DNA from: Nitrospirota bacterium
GTDB lineage: Bacteria; Nitrospirota; Nitrospiria; JACQBZ01
Assembly (NCBI GenBank): GCA_016201865.1
Contig: JACQCA010000002.1
Span: 1-37,653, forward strand
Direction of reading: 5' to 3'
Length of the DNA: 37,653 nucleotides
A program made the translations under genes and the position numbers. The notes beneath the pieces are model-generated. The model worked only from the letters and a program-made list of their open reading frames with translations. It made no database searches and had not been told where the DNA came from. Each line of letters begins with the position of its first letter. Within the stretch, counting starts at the first letter, position 1. Positions 7,057 to 14,956 of this stretch are shown here, piece after piece.

Positions 7057-7917
7057 ATGCACCGCATGCGTTTATTGTATCGGGGGGCTGCCGTCTCCAT
7101 CGTGTTTTTTTCGATGCTCGTCTTGGGTTGCGGACCTCAAATTTCCAACGATATGGTTTTGGTTCCGGCCGGATCTTTTGTCATGGGGACGGATGAGGTT
7201 CAACTGGAAACGGTTGCGGAAGAATCCGGCATTACGAAACCGTGGGTTCTGGACGCCGCGCCGGCGCATCGAGTCAACCTCCCTTCCTTTTTCATCGATC
7301 GATATGAGGTTACGAACGGGGCGTATCTCCGCTTTGTGGAAGCCACGGGGTTTTCCATCCTTCCGCATTGGCGTACCGGCCGGCCCGATCCGGATCAGGA
7401 ACGCAAGCCGGTGATTTTTGTGAACTGGCAAGAAGCCGATGCCTATTGTCGGTGGCTGGGCAAGCGGTTGCCGACGGAGGCCGAATGGGAAAAGGCGGCC
7501 CGCGGTCCATACGGCTGGATCTATCCGTGGGGTTATTTCTTCGACTACCGGCGTGCGAATGTCGGCGGTCTACAATCCGGACCCTCGCCGGTCGGGAGTT
7601 TTCCGCGGGGTCGAACTCCGTACGGGGCCGATGATATGATCGGAAACGTCTGGGAATGGACGGCCGACTGGTACCACAATTATCCCGGTGCAATGTATAC
7701 CTCTCCCGATTTCGGCGAGAAATACCGCGTGGCCCGCGGCAACTCCTGGGCGGGGCTGGGGCATTTTCCCAAGAAGGCCTTGGACGAGATCAAGGCGGTT
7801 GAGGCCCGCGCCGCCTACCGATTGTATTTTCCCCCGCATATCGCGCTGGAGGATGTCGGTTTCCGTTGCGCCAAGGATCTCCCGATGGAATCGTCCGGGC
7901 CGGATGCAAAACCCTGA
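7057..7917 (+). CDS. SUMF1/FGE-like lipoprotein
   Basis: A 286-residue lipoprotein (LVLGC lipobox, C25) with one SUMF1 domain: VPAGSFVMGTDE near 36, KRLPTEAEWEKAARG, YPWGYFFD, DMIGNVWEWTADWY, and a GFRCAK end. It shares the unusual RGNSWAGLGHFP stretch with the protein encoded at 3511-4335, in place of the FGE copper cysteines. The two are therefore close paralogues and probably not formylglycine generators. A structural or redox-accessory role in the periplasm, as for NirV-type proteins, is an inference. There is no clear ribosome site; ATG 7066 is an alternative start. It follows the cytochrome c terminator and is followed after 3 bp by the DNA glycosylase gene. Confidence 0.88.
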   Translation: MHRMRLLYRGAAVSIVFFSMLVLGCGPQISNDMVLVPAGSFVMGTDEVQLETVAEESGITKPWVLDAAPAHRVNLPSFFIDRYEVTNGAYLRFVEATGFSILPHWRTGRPDPDQERKPVIFVNWQEADAYCRWLGKRLPTEAEWEKAARGPYGWIYPWGYFFDYRRANVGGLQSGPSPVGSFPRGRTPYGADDMIGNVWEWTADWYHNYPGAMYTSPDFGEKYRVARGNSWAGLGHFPKKALDEIKAVEARAAYRLYFPPHIALEDVGFRCAKDLPMESSGPDAKP

Positions 7918-7920
7918 GCG

Positions 7921-8577
7921 ATGCGACGCGTTCCCGCTTTGACCGTTGATGAATTAAAAAAAGATTACCGGGTCAAACAAGAAGCCATTCGGTCCCGCCT
8001 GCGGGAATTTGAGCGGCGTTTTGACGAAGGGGACGCGGCGATCTTCAAGGAACTCTGTTTCTGCATCTTGGCGGCCAATTCCAGCGCCGAGATGGGGATG
8101 AAGACCTTGGCCGCCGTTGAAGACATCATCTTGGAGGCCGATCTTGCCGCATTGCGGAATCGGCTGAGCCGGGGATTTCGATATTGGCGGGTGCGGCCTT
8201 CCTACATCGTGCAGACGCGAGATTACTTAAAGCGGGAATACGGCCTCAAACTCCGTGAACTCCTCCGGTCGTTTCCGGATCGGGAGAGCCGTCGCGCCTT
8301 TTTTGCCGGCAACAGGAACATCAAGGGAATCGGGTTTAAGGAAGCCAGCCATTTTTTGCGCAATATCGGTTACCGGGGATATGCCATCCTGGATAAGCAT
8401 ATCTTGAACGGTCTGTGCGAGTTGGGCGTCGTTCGCCGGAACCGGAAGCCGCTTTCTCCGGATCGTTACCGACGGATCGAACAAACGATGCGGGCCTTTG
8501 CTGATCGGATCGGGATCGACATGGACGAGTTGGATCTTCTTCTTTGGAGCCGGAAGACCGGAAAAATCATGAAATAG
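7921..8577 (+). CDS. ogg: N-glycosylase/DNA lyase, OGG2 type
   Basis: A 218-residue bifunctional glycosylase of the HhH-GPD superfamily that removes 8-oxoguanine and cleaves the abasic site. The helix-hairpin-helix (IKGIGFKEASHFLRNIG, about 134-150) carries the catalytic lysine K140, and the catalytic aspartate is D158 in YAILDKHIL. The length and motif context match the archaeal/bacterial OGG2 group (MjaOgg-like) rather than MutM. The start lies 3 bp after the SUMF1 stop, so the two are probably co-transcribed, an odd pairing of a periplasmic lipoprotein with a cytoplasmic repair enzyme. Confidence 0.9.
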   Translation: MRRVPALTVDELKKDYRVKQEAIRSRLREFERRFDEGDAAIFKELCFCILAANSSAEMGMKTLAAVEDIILEADLAALRNRLSRGFRYWRVRPSYIVQTRDYLKREYGLKLRELLRSFPDRESRRAFFAGNRNIKGIGFKEASHFLRNIGYRGYAILDKHILNGLCELGVVRRNRKPLSPDRYRRIEQTMRAFADRIGIDMDELDLLLWSRKTGKIMK

Positions 8578-8612
8578 ACTGGTTTGCTTCGCTGGGTCCA
8601 CCGAGGAGAAAT

Positions 8613-8640
8613 CCGTCCATTTGCCTTGACAAATGGACGG
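8613..8640. promoter_or_regulatory. Perfect palindromic operator candidate at the beta-oxidation promoter
   Basis: Arms CCGTCCATTT (8613-8622) and AAATGGACGG (8631-8640) are perfect inverted repeats around an 8-bp centre. The -35 box TTGACA (8626-8631) lies inside the palindrome, so a bound dimer would block RNA polymerase. No T-run follows, which argues against a terminator. TetR-family repressors commonly regulate such operons; no regulator gene is in the window. Confidence 0.7.
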
Positions 8641-8654
8641 CGCTGGTATAAAGT
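8626..8654 (+). promoter_or_regulatory. Promoter of the beta-oxidation operon
   Basis: TTGACA (8626-8631) with TATAAA (8647-8652, spacer 15) or TAAAGT (8649-8654, spacer 17). It is overlapped by the palindrome at 8613-8640. An AGG-containing ribosome site lies before the ATG at 8714. Confidence 0.6.
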
Positions 8655-8713
8655 CAAAGCACTGACAAGCCTGTTCCGGTCCAAGCGTTTTCATTTTTCC
8701 GTGGAGGCATCGG

Positions 8714-10399
8714 ATGCAGAAACCCTGGCTCAAGTCGTACGAGCAAGGCATTCCCGCCAGCATTGAATATCCCGATATCCCGCTGCAGCAACTCCTGTTT
8801 GAGACCGTCCGACGATATCCGAAGCATCCCGCGTTGATTTATTACGGCAAGACGGTGACGTATGAGCATCTCGATCGGTTGAGCAACCGATTGGCGAATG
8901 CCCTCATCGAACTGGGCGTGCAAAAGGGCGACCGGGTGGCGATCATGCTTCCCAACATTCCCCAGTGCGTGATCGGTTACTTCGGCGCCTTGAAGGCCGG
9001 CGCGATCGTGGTCCAGACGAATCCGCTCTATGTCGAACGCGAATTGGAACAGCAGCTCTGCGATTCCGAGGCCGAAACGATCATTGCGCTGGATCTGTTT
9101 TATGAAAAGATCGCGCGGATTCAACACCGGGTTCCGCTGAAACGGATCATCCTTACCGGCGCGGGCGATTATCTGCCGCTTCATTTAAAGCTCTTCTACC
9201 CCTTGAAGGCGATGAAGGAAGGGCAATGGGTGAAAGTTCCCGCGCGGCCGTCGTTGTACGATTTCGGGAGGTTGCTCCGTCGGACCGAACCGGCGCAGCC
9301 CATCGTTCCGGTCAAGTCGGGGGATATCGCGCTTTTTCAGTACACGGGAGGAACCACCGGCGTCCCGAAGGGGGTCATGTTGAGCCACGGCAATTTGGTG
9401 GCCAACGCCTTGCAATGCCGCACCTGGATGCCCTCGCTTCGGGACGGGGAAGAAGTCTTTCTCGGAGTGATCCCGTTTTTTCATGTCTACGGTTTGAGCA
9501 CCTGCATGAACCTCGGCCTTTTGACCGGCGCCTGCTTGGTGCTTTTGCCCAAGTTCAAAACGGAGGAAGTTCTCACGACGATCGTTCGATACCGGGTCAC
9601 GATTTTCATGGGCGTGCAGGCGATGTATGTCGCGATCAACGGTCACCCCAACATTCAGCGATTCGATCTCTCGTCCATCCGGATCTGCATCAGCGGCGCC
9701 GGACCGCTCCACGGCGAGGTCCAGGACCGCTTTGAAGAATTAACCGGCGGCAAATTGGTCGAGGGATACGGCTTGAGCGAGGCCTCTCCCGTCACGCACT
9801 GCACGCCGATCTACGGCGCGCGGAAAAAAGGGTCGATCGGCCTGCCCTTTCCGGATACGGATGCCAAGATCGTGGATGAGGCAACCGGTCAACGCGAACT
9901 GCCGATCGGAGAAATCGGGGAGCTGGCGGTCCGGGGGCCCCAGGTGATGCGGGGTTACTGGAAAAAAGAAGAGGAAACGAAGAACGTGCTGCGCGACGGA
10001 TGGCTATATACCGGCGACATGGCCCGCATGGACGAGGACGGCTACTTCACCATCGTGGATCGGAAAAAGGACATGATCAAGACGCGCGGCGAGAATGTCT
10101 ATCCCCGCGAAGTGGAGGAGGCGCTGTTCCGTCATCCCATGATCAAGGAGGCGGTCGTCGTCGGAGTTCCGGACGAGTTCAGCGTCGAGGCGATCAAGGC
10201 CTACGTGGTTCTCAAGGAGCGTGAGCGGGCGACGGAGCAGGAGATCATCGAGTTCTGCACGAAAGAACTGGCCAAGTTTAAGGTGCCGAAATGGATTGAA
10301 TTCCGTAAGGAGCTGCCCAAGACGATGGTGGGCAAGGTCTTAAGGCGCGTATTGCTGGAAGAAGAGTTGAAAAAAAAGGGATCGCGGGGCCGTTTGTGA
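8714..10399 (+). CDS. fadD: Long-chain acyl-CoA synthetase
   Basis: A 561-residue AMP-forming ligase that activates fatty acids with ATP and CoA. It has the P-loop YTGGTTGVPKG (near 211-221), the GYGLSEASPV motif near 350, YTGDMARMDEDGYF and DRKKDMIKTRGENVYPREVE, and ends with the A10 lysine in LPKTMVGKVLRR. Length and motifs fit FadD-type ligases. A short hydrophobic patch (LLTGACLVLL) may help membrane contact. It is the first gene of the operon, and its stop overlaps the thiolase GTG start (GTGA). Confidence 0.93.
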   Translation: MQKPWLKSYEQGIPASIEYPDIPLQQLLFETVRRYPKHPALIYYGKTVTYEHLDRLSNRLANALIELGVQKGDRVAIMLPNIPQCVIGYFGALKAGAIVVQTNPLYVERELEQQLCDSEAETIIALDLFYEKIARIQHRVPLKRIILTGAGDYLPLHLKLFYPLKAMKEGQWVKVPARPSLYDFGRLLRRTEPAQPIVPVKSGDIALFQYTGGTTGVPKGVMLSHGNLVANALQCRTWMPSLRDGEEVFLGVIPFFHVYGLSTCMNLGLLTGACLVLLPKFKTEEVLTTIVRYRVTIFMGVQAMYVAINGHPNIQRFDLSSIRICISGAGPLHGEVQDRFEELTGGKLVEGYGLSEASPVTHCTPIYGARKKGSIGLPFPDTDAKIVDEATGQRELPIGEIGELAVRGPQVMRGYWKKEEETKNVLRDGWLYTGDMARMDEDGYFTIVDRKKDMIKTRGENVYPREVEEALFRHPMIKEAVVVGVPDEFSVEAIKAYVVLKERERATEQEIIEFCTKELAKFKVPKWIEFRKELPKTMVGKVLRRVLLEEELKKKGSRGRL

Positions 10400-11586
10400 A
10401 AGAGGTCGTCATCGTGGACGGGGTGAGGACCCCGATCGGAAGTTTCGGCGGGGCGATCAAGGAGGCAACGGGTCACCAACTCGGTCAGCAGGTGGTCCAG
10501 GGGATCCTCAAGCGGACCCGTCTTGATCCCGATCTCATCGAAGAGGTGATCTTCGGCTGCGTGATCCAATCCAGCGACGCGACCAATCTGGCCCGCGTTG
10601 TCTCTTTGATGGCCGGTCTGCCGATCCGGATTCCGGCCTACACGGTCCAGCGGAACTGTTCTTCCGGTCTGCAATCCATCGTCAACGCCTACCAGAACAT
10701 CCAATGCGGCGATGCCGACGTCCAGATCGCCGGCGGGATCGAGGCGATGAGCCGTTCACCTTACATCAGCCGCGATATGCGGTGGGGGAAACGGTTGCGC
10801 CATGCCGAGTTCATCGACACGCTTTGGGAAGGACTGACGGATGCCTTCTGCGGCCAGATCATGGGGGTTACGGCTGAAAACCTGGCCGAGGAATTTAAGA
10901 TCACACGTGAGGAGCAGGATGCGTTCGCGCTCGAAAGCCACCGTCGAGCGGTTCAGGCCGTCAAGGAGAACAGATTCAGGGACGAGATTCTGCCTGTGAC
11001 GCTACCCAAGACCGGATCCCGGAACCGTGTGCCGCAACCGCCGTTCGCGCAGGATGAGGCTCCAAACCCGGATCTGGATCAGACACAGCTGGCGCAGTAT
11101 CCGCCGATCTTCAAGGAAGGCGGGACGGTCACGGCCGGGAATTCCTGTCCACTCAATGACGGGGCCGCGGCCGTGCTCGTGATGTCGGCCGAACATGCCC
11201 GTGAGCTGAACTATGAACCGTTGGGCTATGTCCGGTCTTACGCCTTCATCGGTGTGGAACCGCAGCGGATGGGCATCGGCCCGGCCCTGGCGATTCCAAA
11301 GGCCCTGGAAAAGGCCAACTTGAGGCTTCAGGACATCCGGCTATTTGAGATCAACGAGGCCTTTGCGGCGCAGTATCTGGCGGTTGAACGGATGTTGAAA
11401 CTGGACCGGGAGATCGTCAATGTCAACGGCGGAGCGATCGCACTGGGCCATCCGGTGGGAATGACCGGGACGCGTTTGGTGATCACCTTGCTGCGTGAGA
11501 TGAAACGCCGCGGCCTTTCGCTGGGTGTCGCCTCCATGTGCGTCGGCGGAGGGCTCGGCGCCGCAATGGTGTTAGAACGAAAATAA
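10396..11586 (+). CDS. Acetyl-CoA acyltransferase (thiolase)
   Basis: A 396-residue thiolase. The nucleophile is C88 in VQRNCSSGLQS; the other active-site motifs are NEAFAAQ, GGAIALGHPVGMTGTR and CVGGGLG near the C-terminus. It either cleaves 3-ketoacyl-CoA (FadA role) or condenses acetyl-CoA; the operon with fadD, a 3-hydroxyacyl-CoA dehydrogenase and a crotonase favours degradation. The start is GTG at 10396, overlapping the fadD stop by four bases, and the protein begins MKEVVIVDGVRTPIG as family members do. Confidence 0.93.
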   Translation: MKEVVIVDGVRTPIGSFGGAIKEATGHQLGQQVVQGILKRTRLDPDLIEEVIFGCVIQSSDATNLARVVSLMAGLPIRIPAYTVQRNCSSGLQSIVNAYQNIQCGDADVQIAGGIEAMSRSPYISRDMRWGKRLRHAEFIDTLWEGLTDAFCGQIMGVTAENLAEEFKITREEQDAFALESHRRAVQAVKENRFRDEILPVTLPKTGSRNRVPQPPFAQDEAPNPDLDQTQLAQYPPIFKEGGTVTAGNSCPLNDGAAAVLVMSAEHARELNYEPLGYVRSYAFIGVEPQRMGIGPALAIPKALEKANLRLQDIRLFEINEAFAAQYLAVERMLKLDREIVNVNGGAIALGHPVGMTGTRLVITLLREMKRRGLSLGVASMCVGGGLGAAMVLERK

Positions 11587-11610
11587 AAACTTTCGTTTGT
11601 TGTTCCTGAT

Positions 11611-11684
11611 AGCAAGCAAGGCGAGCGAGAGGGGGAGGCTCCAGTCCGCCTGAGGCGGATGGAGGGGGCGACGAGAGCCCCTAT
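11611..11684 (+). repeat. 74-bp structured repeat, copy 1 (before the 3-hydroxyacyl-CoA dehydrogenase gene)
   Basis: Aligns end to end with 18754-18827, with three mismatches. The core folds as CTCCA-gt-CCGCC-tga-GGCGG-a-TGGAG, flanked by AGGGG and GCCCCT that can pair around it. The copy ends 9 bp before the ATG at 11694, inside the beta-oxidation operon. It is not a terminator, because no T-run follows. It could be an RNA element in the transcript or a small mobile repeat. Confidence 0.9.
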
Positions 11685-11693
11685 GAGAGGCCT

Positions 11694-12905
11694 ATGCAAA
11701 TTCATAAAGCAGCCGTTGTGGGTGCGGGAACCATGGGGGCGCAGATCGCCCAGGCGATGTCTCAAGCCGGTGTGCCGGTGATCTTGATGGATCTGGAGCC
11801 GGAAAACGTCCGACGCGGCATCGAGACGATTCGGAAGATCTATCAGGCCAGCGTGGAGAAGGGAAAGATGAGGGCCGCGGAGGCCGTCGAGAAGAGCGCA
11901 TGGGTCGTCGGCGCCACGGACTATGACGGCTTCCGAGACCGGGATATCGTGGTTGAAGCGGTGTTCGAGGAGATGGAGGTCAAGCGAAAAGTCTTCACGG
12001 CCCTGGATGCGATCTGCCCGTCTCGGACGATTTTCGCGTCCAACACGTCCTCTCTGTCCATCTCGGCCTTGGCCGCGGCCACCCGAAGACCCAAACAAGT
12101 GATCGGGATGCATTTTTTCAATCCGGTTTATGCGATGAAATTAGTGGAAGTGATTCCGGGTCTGGACAGCTCGTCCGAGACGGTAGCCGATGTCGTGGCC
12201 CTTTCCGAGCGGTTGAGGAAGATTCCGATTAAAGTTCAGGAATGTCCCGGATTTGTCGTGAACCGGTTGCTCATGCCGTACCTGAATGAGGCCGCTTTCG
12301 CTCTCCAGGAAGGGGCGGCGTCCTCTGCGGAAATTGATGAGGCGATGAAGGAGTTCGGCATGCCGATGGGACCCTTCACATTGCTGGATATGATCGGCGT
12401 CGATATCGCCGAGAAAGTCTCCTATATTCTGTACGACGCCTTCGGCCCCCGGATGCCGGTCGCCGCCCTTTTCCCCGAATTGGTGAAAGCGAAGCGGCTG
12501 GGGAAGAAAAGCGGCGCGGGTGTTTACCGATATGACAATGAAAAAGATGAGCGGATGCAAAAAATCCTTCAAAATATCCGTGAAGGGACCGGAGTCGTTC
12601 GAACGCGTTTTAAGCCCGAGCGGCTGGTTCTTCTGATGGTCAACGAAGCGGCGATCTGTCTTCAGGAAGGAGTGGCCACGGCCGGTGATCTGGATCTCGC
12701 CCTGGTCGCCGGAACCGGTTTCCCTCCGGAGATCGGCGGGCCGCTTCATTACGCCGATCGGATCGGCTTGGACACGATCCTGACCGAGCTTCAACGATAC
12801 GCAAAGGAATTGGGCCCGCGCTTTTGGCCGGCGCCGATTCTCAAGCGGATGGTGGGGGCGGGTCATACCGGTCTGAAGTCCAGACGGGGATTCTTTACAT
12901 ATTAG
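11694..12905 (+). CDS. 3-hydroxyacyl-CoA dehydrogenase (HBD/FadB-like, stand-alone)
   Basis: A 403-residue NAD-dependent dehydrogenase that oxidises 3-hydroxyacyl-CoA. It has a Rossmann motif GAGTMGAQIAQ at 9-19 and the family signature around FASNTSSLSISALA and GMHFFNPVYAMKLVEVI (about 120-150). There are two C-terminal 3HCDH domains, the first at about 185-280 (CPGFVVNRLLMPYLNEA) and the second at about 300-400. The tandem domains make it longer than the roughly 280-residue HBD type, similar to the dehydrogenase half of FadB. A GAGAGG ribosome site precedes the ATG. It follows the 74-bp repeat and is 9 bp upstream of the crotonase gene. Confidence 0.93.
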   Translation: MQIHKAAVVGAGTMGAQIAQAMSQAGVPVILMDLEPENVRRGIETIRKIYQASVEKGKMRAAEAVEKSAWVVGATDYDGFRDRDIVVEAVFEEMEVKRKVFTALDAICPSRTIFASNTSSLSISALAAATRRPKQVIGMHFFNPVYAMKLVEVIPGLDSSSETVADVVALSERLRKIPIKVQECPGFVVNRLLMPYLNEAAFALQEGAASSAEIDEAMKEFGMPMGPFTLLDMIGVDIAEKVSYILYDAFGPRMPVAALFPELVKAKRLGKKSGAGVYRYDNEKDERMQKILQNIREGTGVVRTRFKPERLVLLMVNEAAICLQEGVATAGDLDLALVAGTGFPPEIGGPLHYADRIGLDTILTELQRYAKELGPRFWPAPILKRMVGAGHTGLKSRRGFFTY

Positions 12906-12914
12906 GAGACGAGT

Positions 12915-13697
12915 GTGACTCGCCGGCACGTTATGTATACGGTTGAGGATCGTGTGGCGACCGTCACGCTGGATAATCCGCCCGCCAACGCCTTAAGCCG
13001 CGTCGTGCTTGACGAGCTGGATCGGACCCTGGCGGAACTCGACCGGAAGTCCGAGATCAAGGCCGTTGTAATCACGGGAGCCGGGAGGATGTTTGCGGCC
13101 GGAGCCGACATCAAAGAAATCGCTGAAATTGAGTCCGGAAAAACAGGAAAGCTTCTTGCAGCGCGAGGCCAGGCCGTAATGAATCGAATCGAGCGGATGA
13201 GCAAGATTGTGATCGCGGCCGTCAACGGCTTGTTTTGTCTCGGCGGCGGGCTGGAGATGGCCATGGCCTGCCACCTGCGCGTGGCCGGCGACCGCGTGCG
13301 GTTCGGCCTGCCCGAGATCACCCTTGGAATCATGCCGGGTTTCGGCGGGACTCAGCGGCTTCCCCGGCTGGTGGGACGCGCGAAGGCGTTGGAACTCATT
13401 TTAACGGGAGACCGGATCAAGGCCGGGGAGGCCCGGGATCTCGGACTGGTGAATGAGGTCGTCCCGGATGCCGAGGTCTTAAAACGAGCCCGCGCGGTGG
13501 CTAAAAAGATCGCCGGGATGGGCCAAGCGGCGGTGCGCGCGATCCTCCGGGCGATGGAAGAAGGACAAGATCGGTCTTTGAATGAAGGTCTTAAGCGGGA
13601 GTCGAAACTGTTCGGCGCGCTGTGCGAGACGGCCGATATGAAGGAAGGCCTGGCCGCCTTCCTTGAAAAGCGTCCGCCGAAGTTTCGGGATGCATAA
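12915..13697 (+). CDS. Enoyl-CoA hydratase (crotonase family)
   Basis: A 260-residue crotonase. The oxyanion-hole segment AAGADIKEI lies near 61, GLFCLGGGLEMAMAC near 106-120 holds the first catalytic glutamate, and FGLPEITLGIMPGFGGTQRLPR near 132-153 holds the second, as in hydratases. Role: hydration of trans-2-enoyl-CoA between the missing acyl-CoA dehydrogenase step and the upstream 3-hydroxyacyl-CoA dehydrogenase. GTG start at 12915 after an AGGAGA ribosome site. Together with the separate dehydrogenase it replaces the fused FadB. Confidence 0.92.
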   Translation: MTRRHVMYTVEDRVATVTLDNPPANALSRVVLDELDRTLAELDRKSEIKAVVITGAGRMFAAGADIKEIAEIESGKTGKLLAARGQAVMNRIERMSKIVIAAVNGLFCLGGGLEMAMACHLRVAGDRVRFGLPEITLGIMPGFGGTQRLPRLVGRAKALELILTGDRIKAGEARDLGLVNEVVPDAEVLKRARAVAKKIAGMGQAAVRAILRAMEEGQDRSLNEGLKRESKLFGALCETADMKEGLAAFLEKRPPKFRDA

Positions 13698-13717
13698 GAA
13701 CAAAGTCGGGTAGGCGC

Positions 13718-14851
13718 GTGAACGAAAACCCCTCCGGTCTCAAAATGATTCCTCCTCCCGCGCGGGAGGGCAAGATGGCCCTTGTTTTGTCCGGCGGGGG
13801 GTTCCCCGGATGGATGTACGAAATCGGCTGTCTTTCGGCCTTGGATGAGTTCTTCGACGACGGCTTCACGGTGAACGACTTCGATATCTACGTCGGGACC
13901 AGCGCCGGGGCCGGCGTGGCGGCGCTGATCGCCAATCACGTGAAGCCGCGCGACATCTTCGACGCCATCCGGGAGAACAAGGACAGCCCGTTTAATTTCA
14001 AAAGCGCCAACATCTACAGCTTCGGCTATCAGGAAACCTACCAGCTGCTCAAGAAGCTGACAAAGTCGCTGGTGCCGATGATGAAGTACCTGTGGCGGAA
14101 CCGACGGTGGTTTTCAGTCATCGACATGGTCCATCTGATGGAGGAATATCTTCCCTCCGGGATCTTCACCCTTCAGAATTTCGACGACTACCTGGGATCG
14201 TTTTTATCTCAGCCCGGCTACACCAATGACTTCCGGAAGCTGAAACGGGAACTATACATCCCGGCTGTGGATGTTGATTCGGGCCGCTACGATGTCTTTG
14301 GCGAGGGCGAGTTCGCGGATGTGCCAATCTCCAAGGCCGTGACGGCTTCCTCGGCCGTCCCGATCGTCTTTCAGCCGGTTCAGATCAAGGGGCGGGATTA
14401 CATCGACGGGGGTGTGGGGCGCGTCGCCTATATGGACATCGCCATCAACCACGGGGCCTCGCTCCAGTTCGTCATCAATCCGATCGTTCAAATCATCAAC
14501 GACAAAACCAAGGTCTGTCTCCCGACCCTGTACGGCGCCTGCGGCAGCATCAAGGATAAGGGGATGTCGTATATTTTCGATCAGGGCAACCGGATCAGCA
14601 CCGCAACCCGGATCTACCTTGGGCTGAAACGGTACCAGGCCGAGCATCCCGACAAGGATTTTCTCCTGATTCAGCCCGACCCTTCGGACGCCTTGATGTT
14701 TCTGTACAACGTCATCAATCTGGCGGCCCGGCTGGAGATCCTCAATTACGGCTATGTCTCGACCGTGAACACCTTGAAGGCGCAGTTCGGCGCTCATGAG
14801 AAATGTTTTGCCAAACACGGCGTCAAGGTGACCTTGAAACGGTTTCGGTAA
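13718..14851 (+). CDS. Patatin-like phospholipase / acyl hydrolase
   Basis: A 377-residue patatin-fold lipase. The oxyanion loop is SGGGFPG (25-31), the nucleophile is S62 in GTSAG, and the catalytic aspartate is D230 in the DGG motif, making a Ser-Asp dyad. No signal peptide is visible; many patatin-like proteins act on the inner membrane. The gene is the last of the beta-oxidation operon (GTG start at 13718, 20 bp after the crotonase stop), so it may release fatty acids for FadD. The region after about 240 is unlike short patatins and may form a lipid-binding extension. Confidence 0.88.
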   Translation: MNENPSGLKMIPPPAREGKMALVLSGGGFPGWMYEIGCLSALDEFFDDGFTVNDFDIYVGTSAGAGVAALIANHVKPRDIFDAIRENKDSPFNFKSANIYSFGYQETYQLLKKLTKSLVPMMKYLWRNRRWFSVIDMVHLMEEYLPSGIFTLQNFDDYLGSFLSQPGYTNDFRKLKRELYIPAVDVDSGRYDVFGEGEFADVPISKAVTASSAVPIVFQPVQIKGRDYIDGGVGRVAYMDIAINHGASLQFVINPIVQIINDKTKVCLPTLYGACGSIKDKGMSYIFDQGNRISTATRIYLGLKRYQAEHPDKDFLLIQPDPSDALMFLYNVINLAARLEILNYGYVSTVNTLKAQFGAHEKCFAKHGVKVTLKRFR

Positions 14852-14956
14852 GACCGCGGCGACCGCTCCCGAACCCGCACCCGCGCTCGGATAGGCTAAG
14901 TCTGATCCTCGCTTACGTACACGCCATTCCAACAACCGGATTTTCTCACGGGCCCG

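Noticed and set aside
11328-12113. Minus-strand frame of 261 codons across the 74-bp repeat
   Set aside because: It is opposite the thiolase and dehydrogenase genes, lacks motifs, and only looks similar to the frame at 18645-18830 because both cross the DNA repeat.
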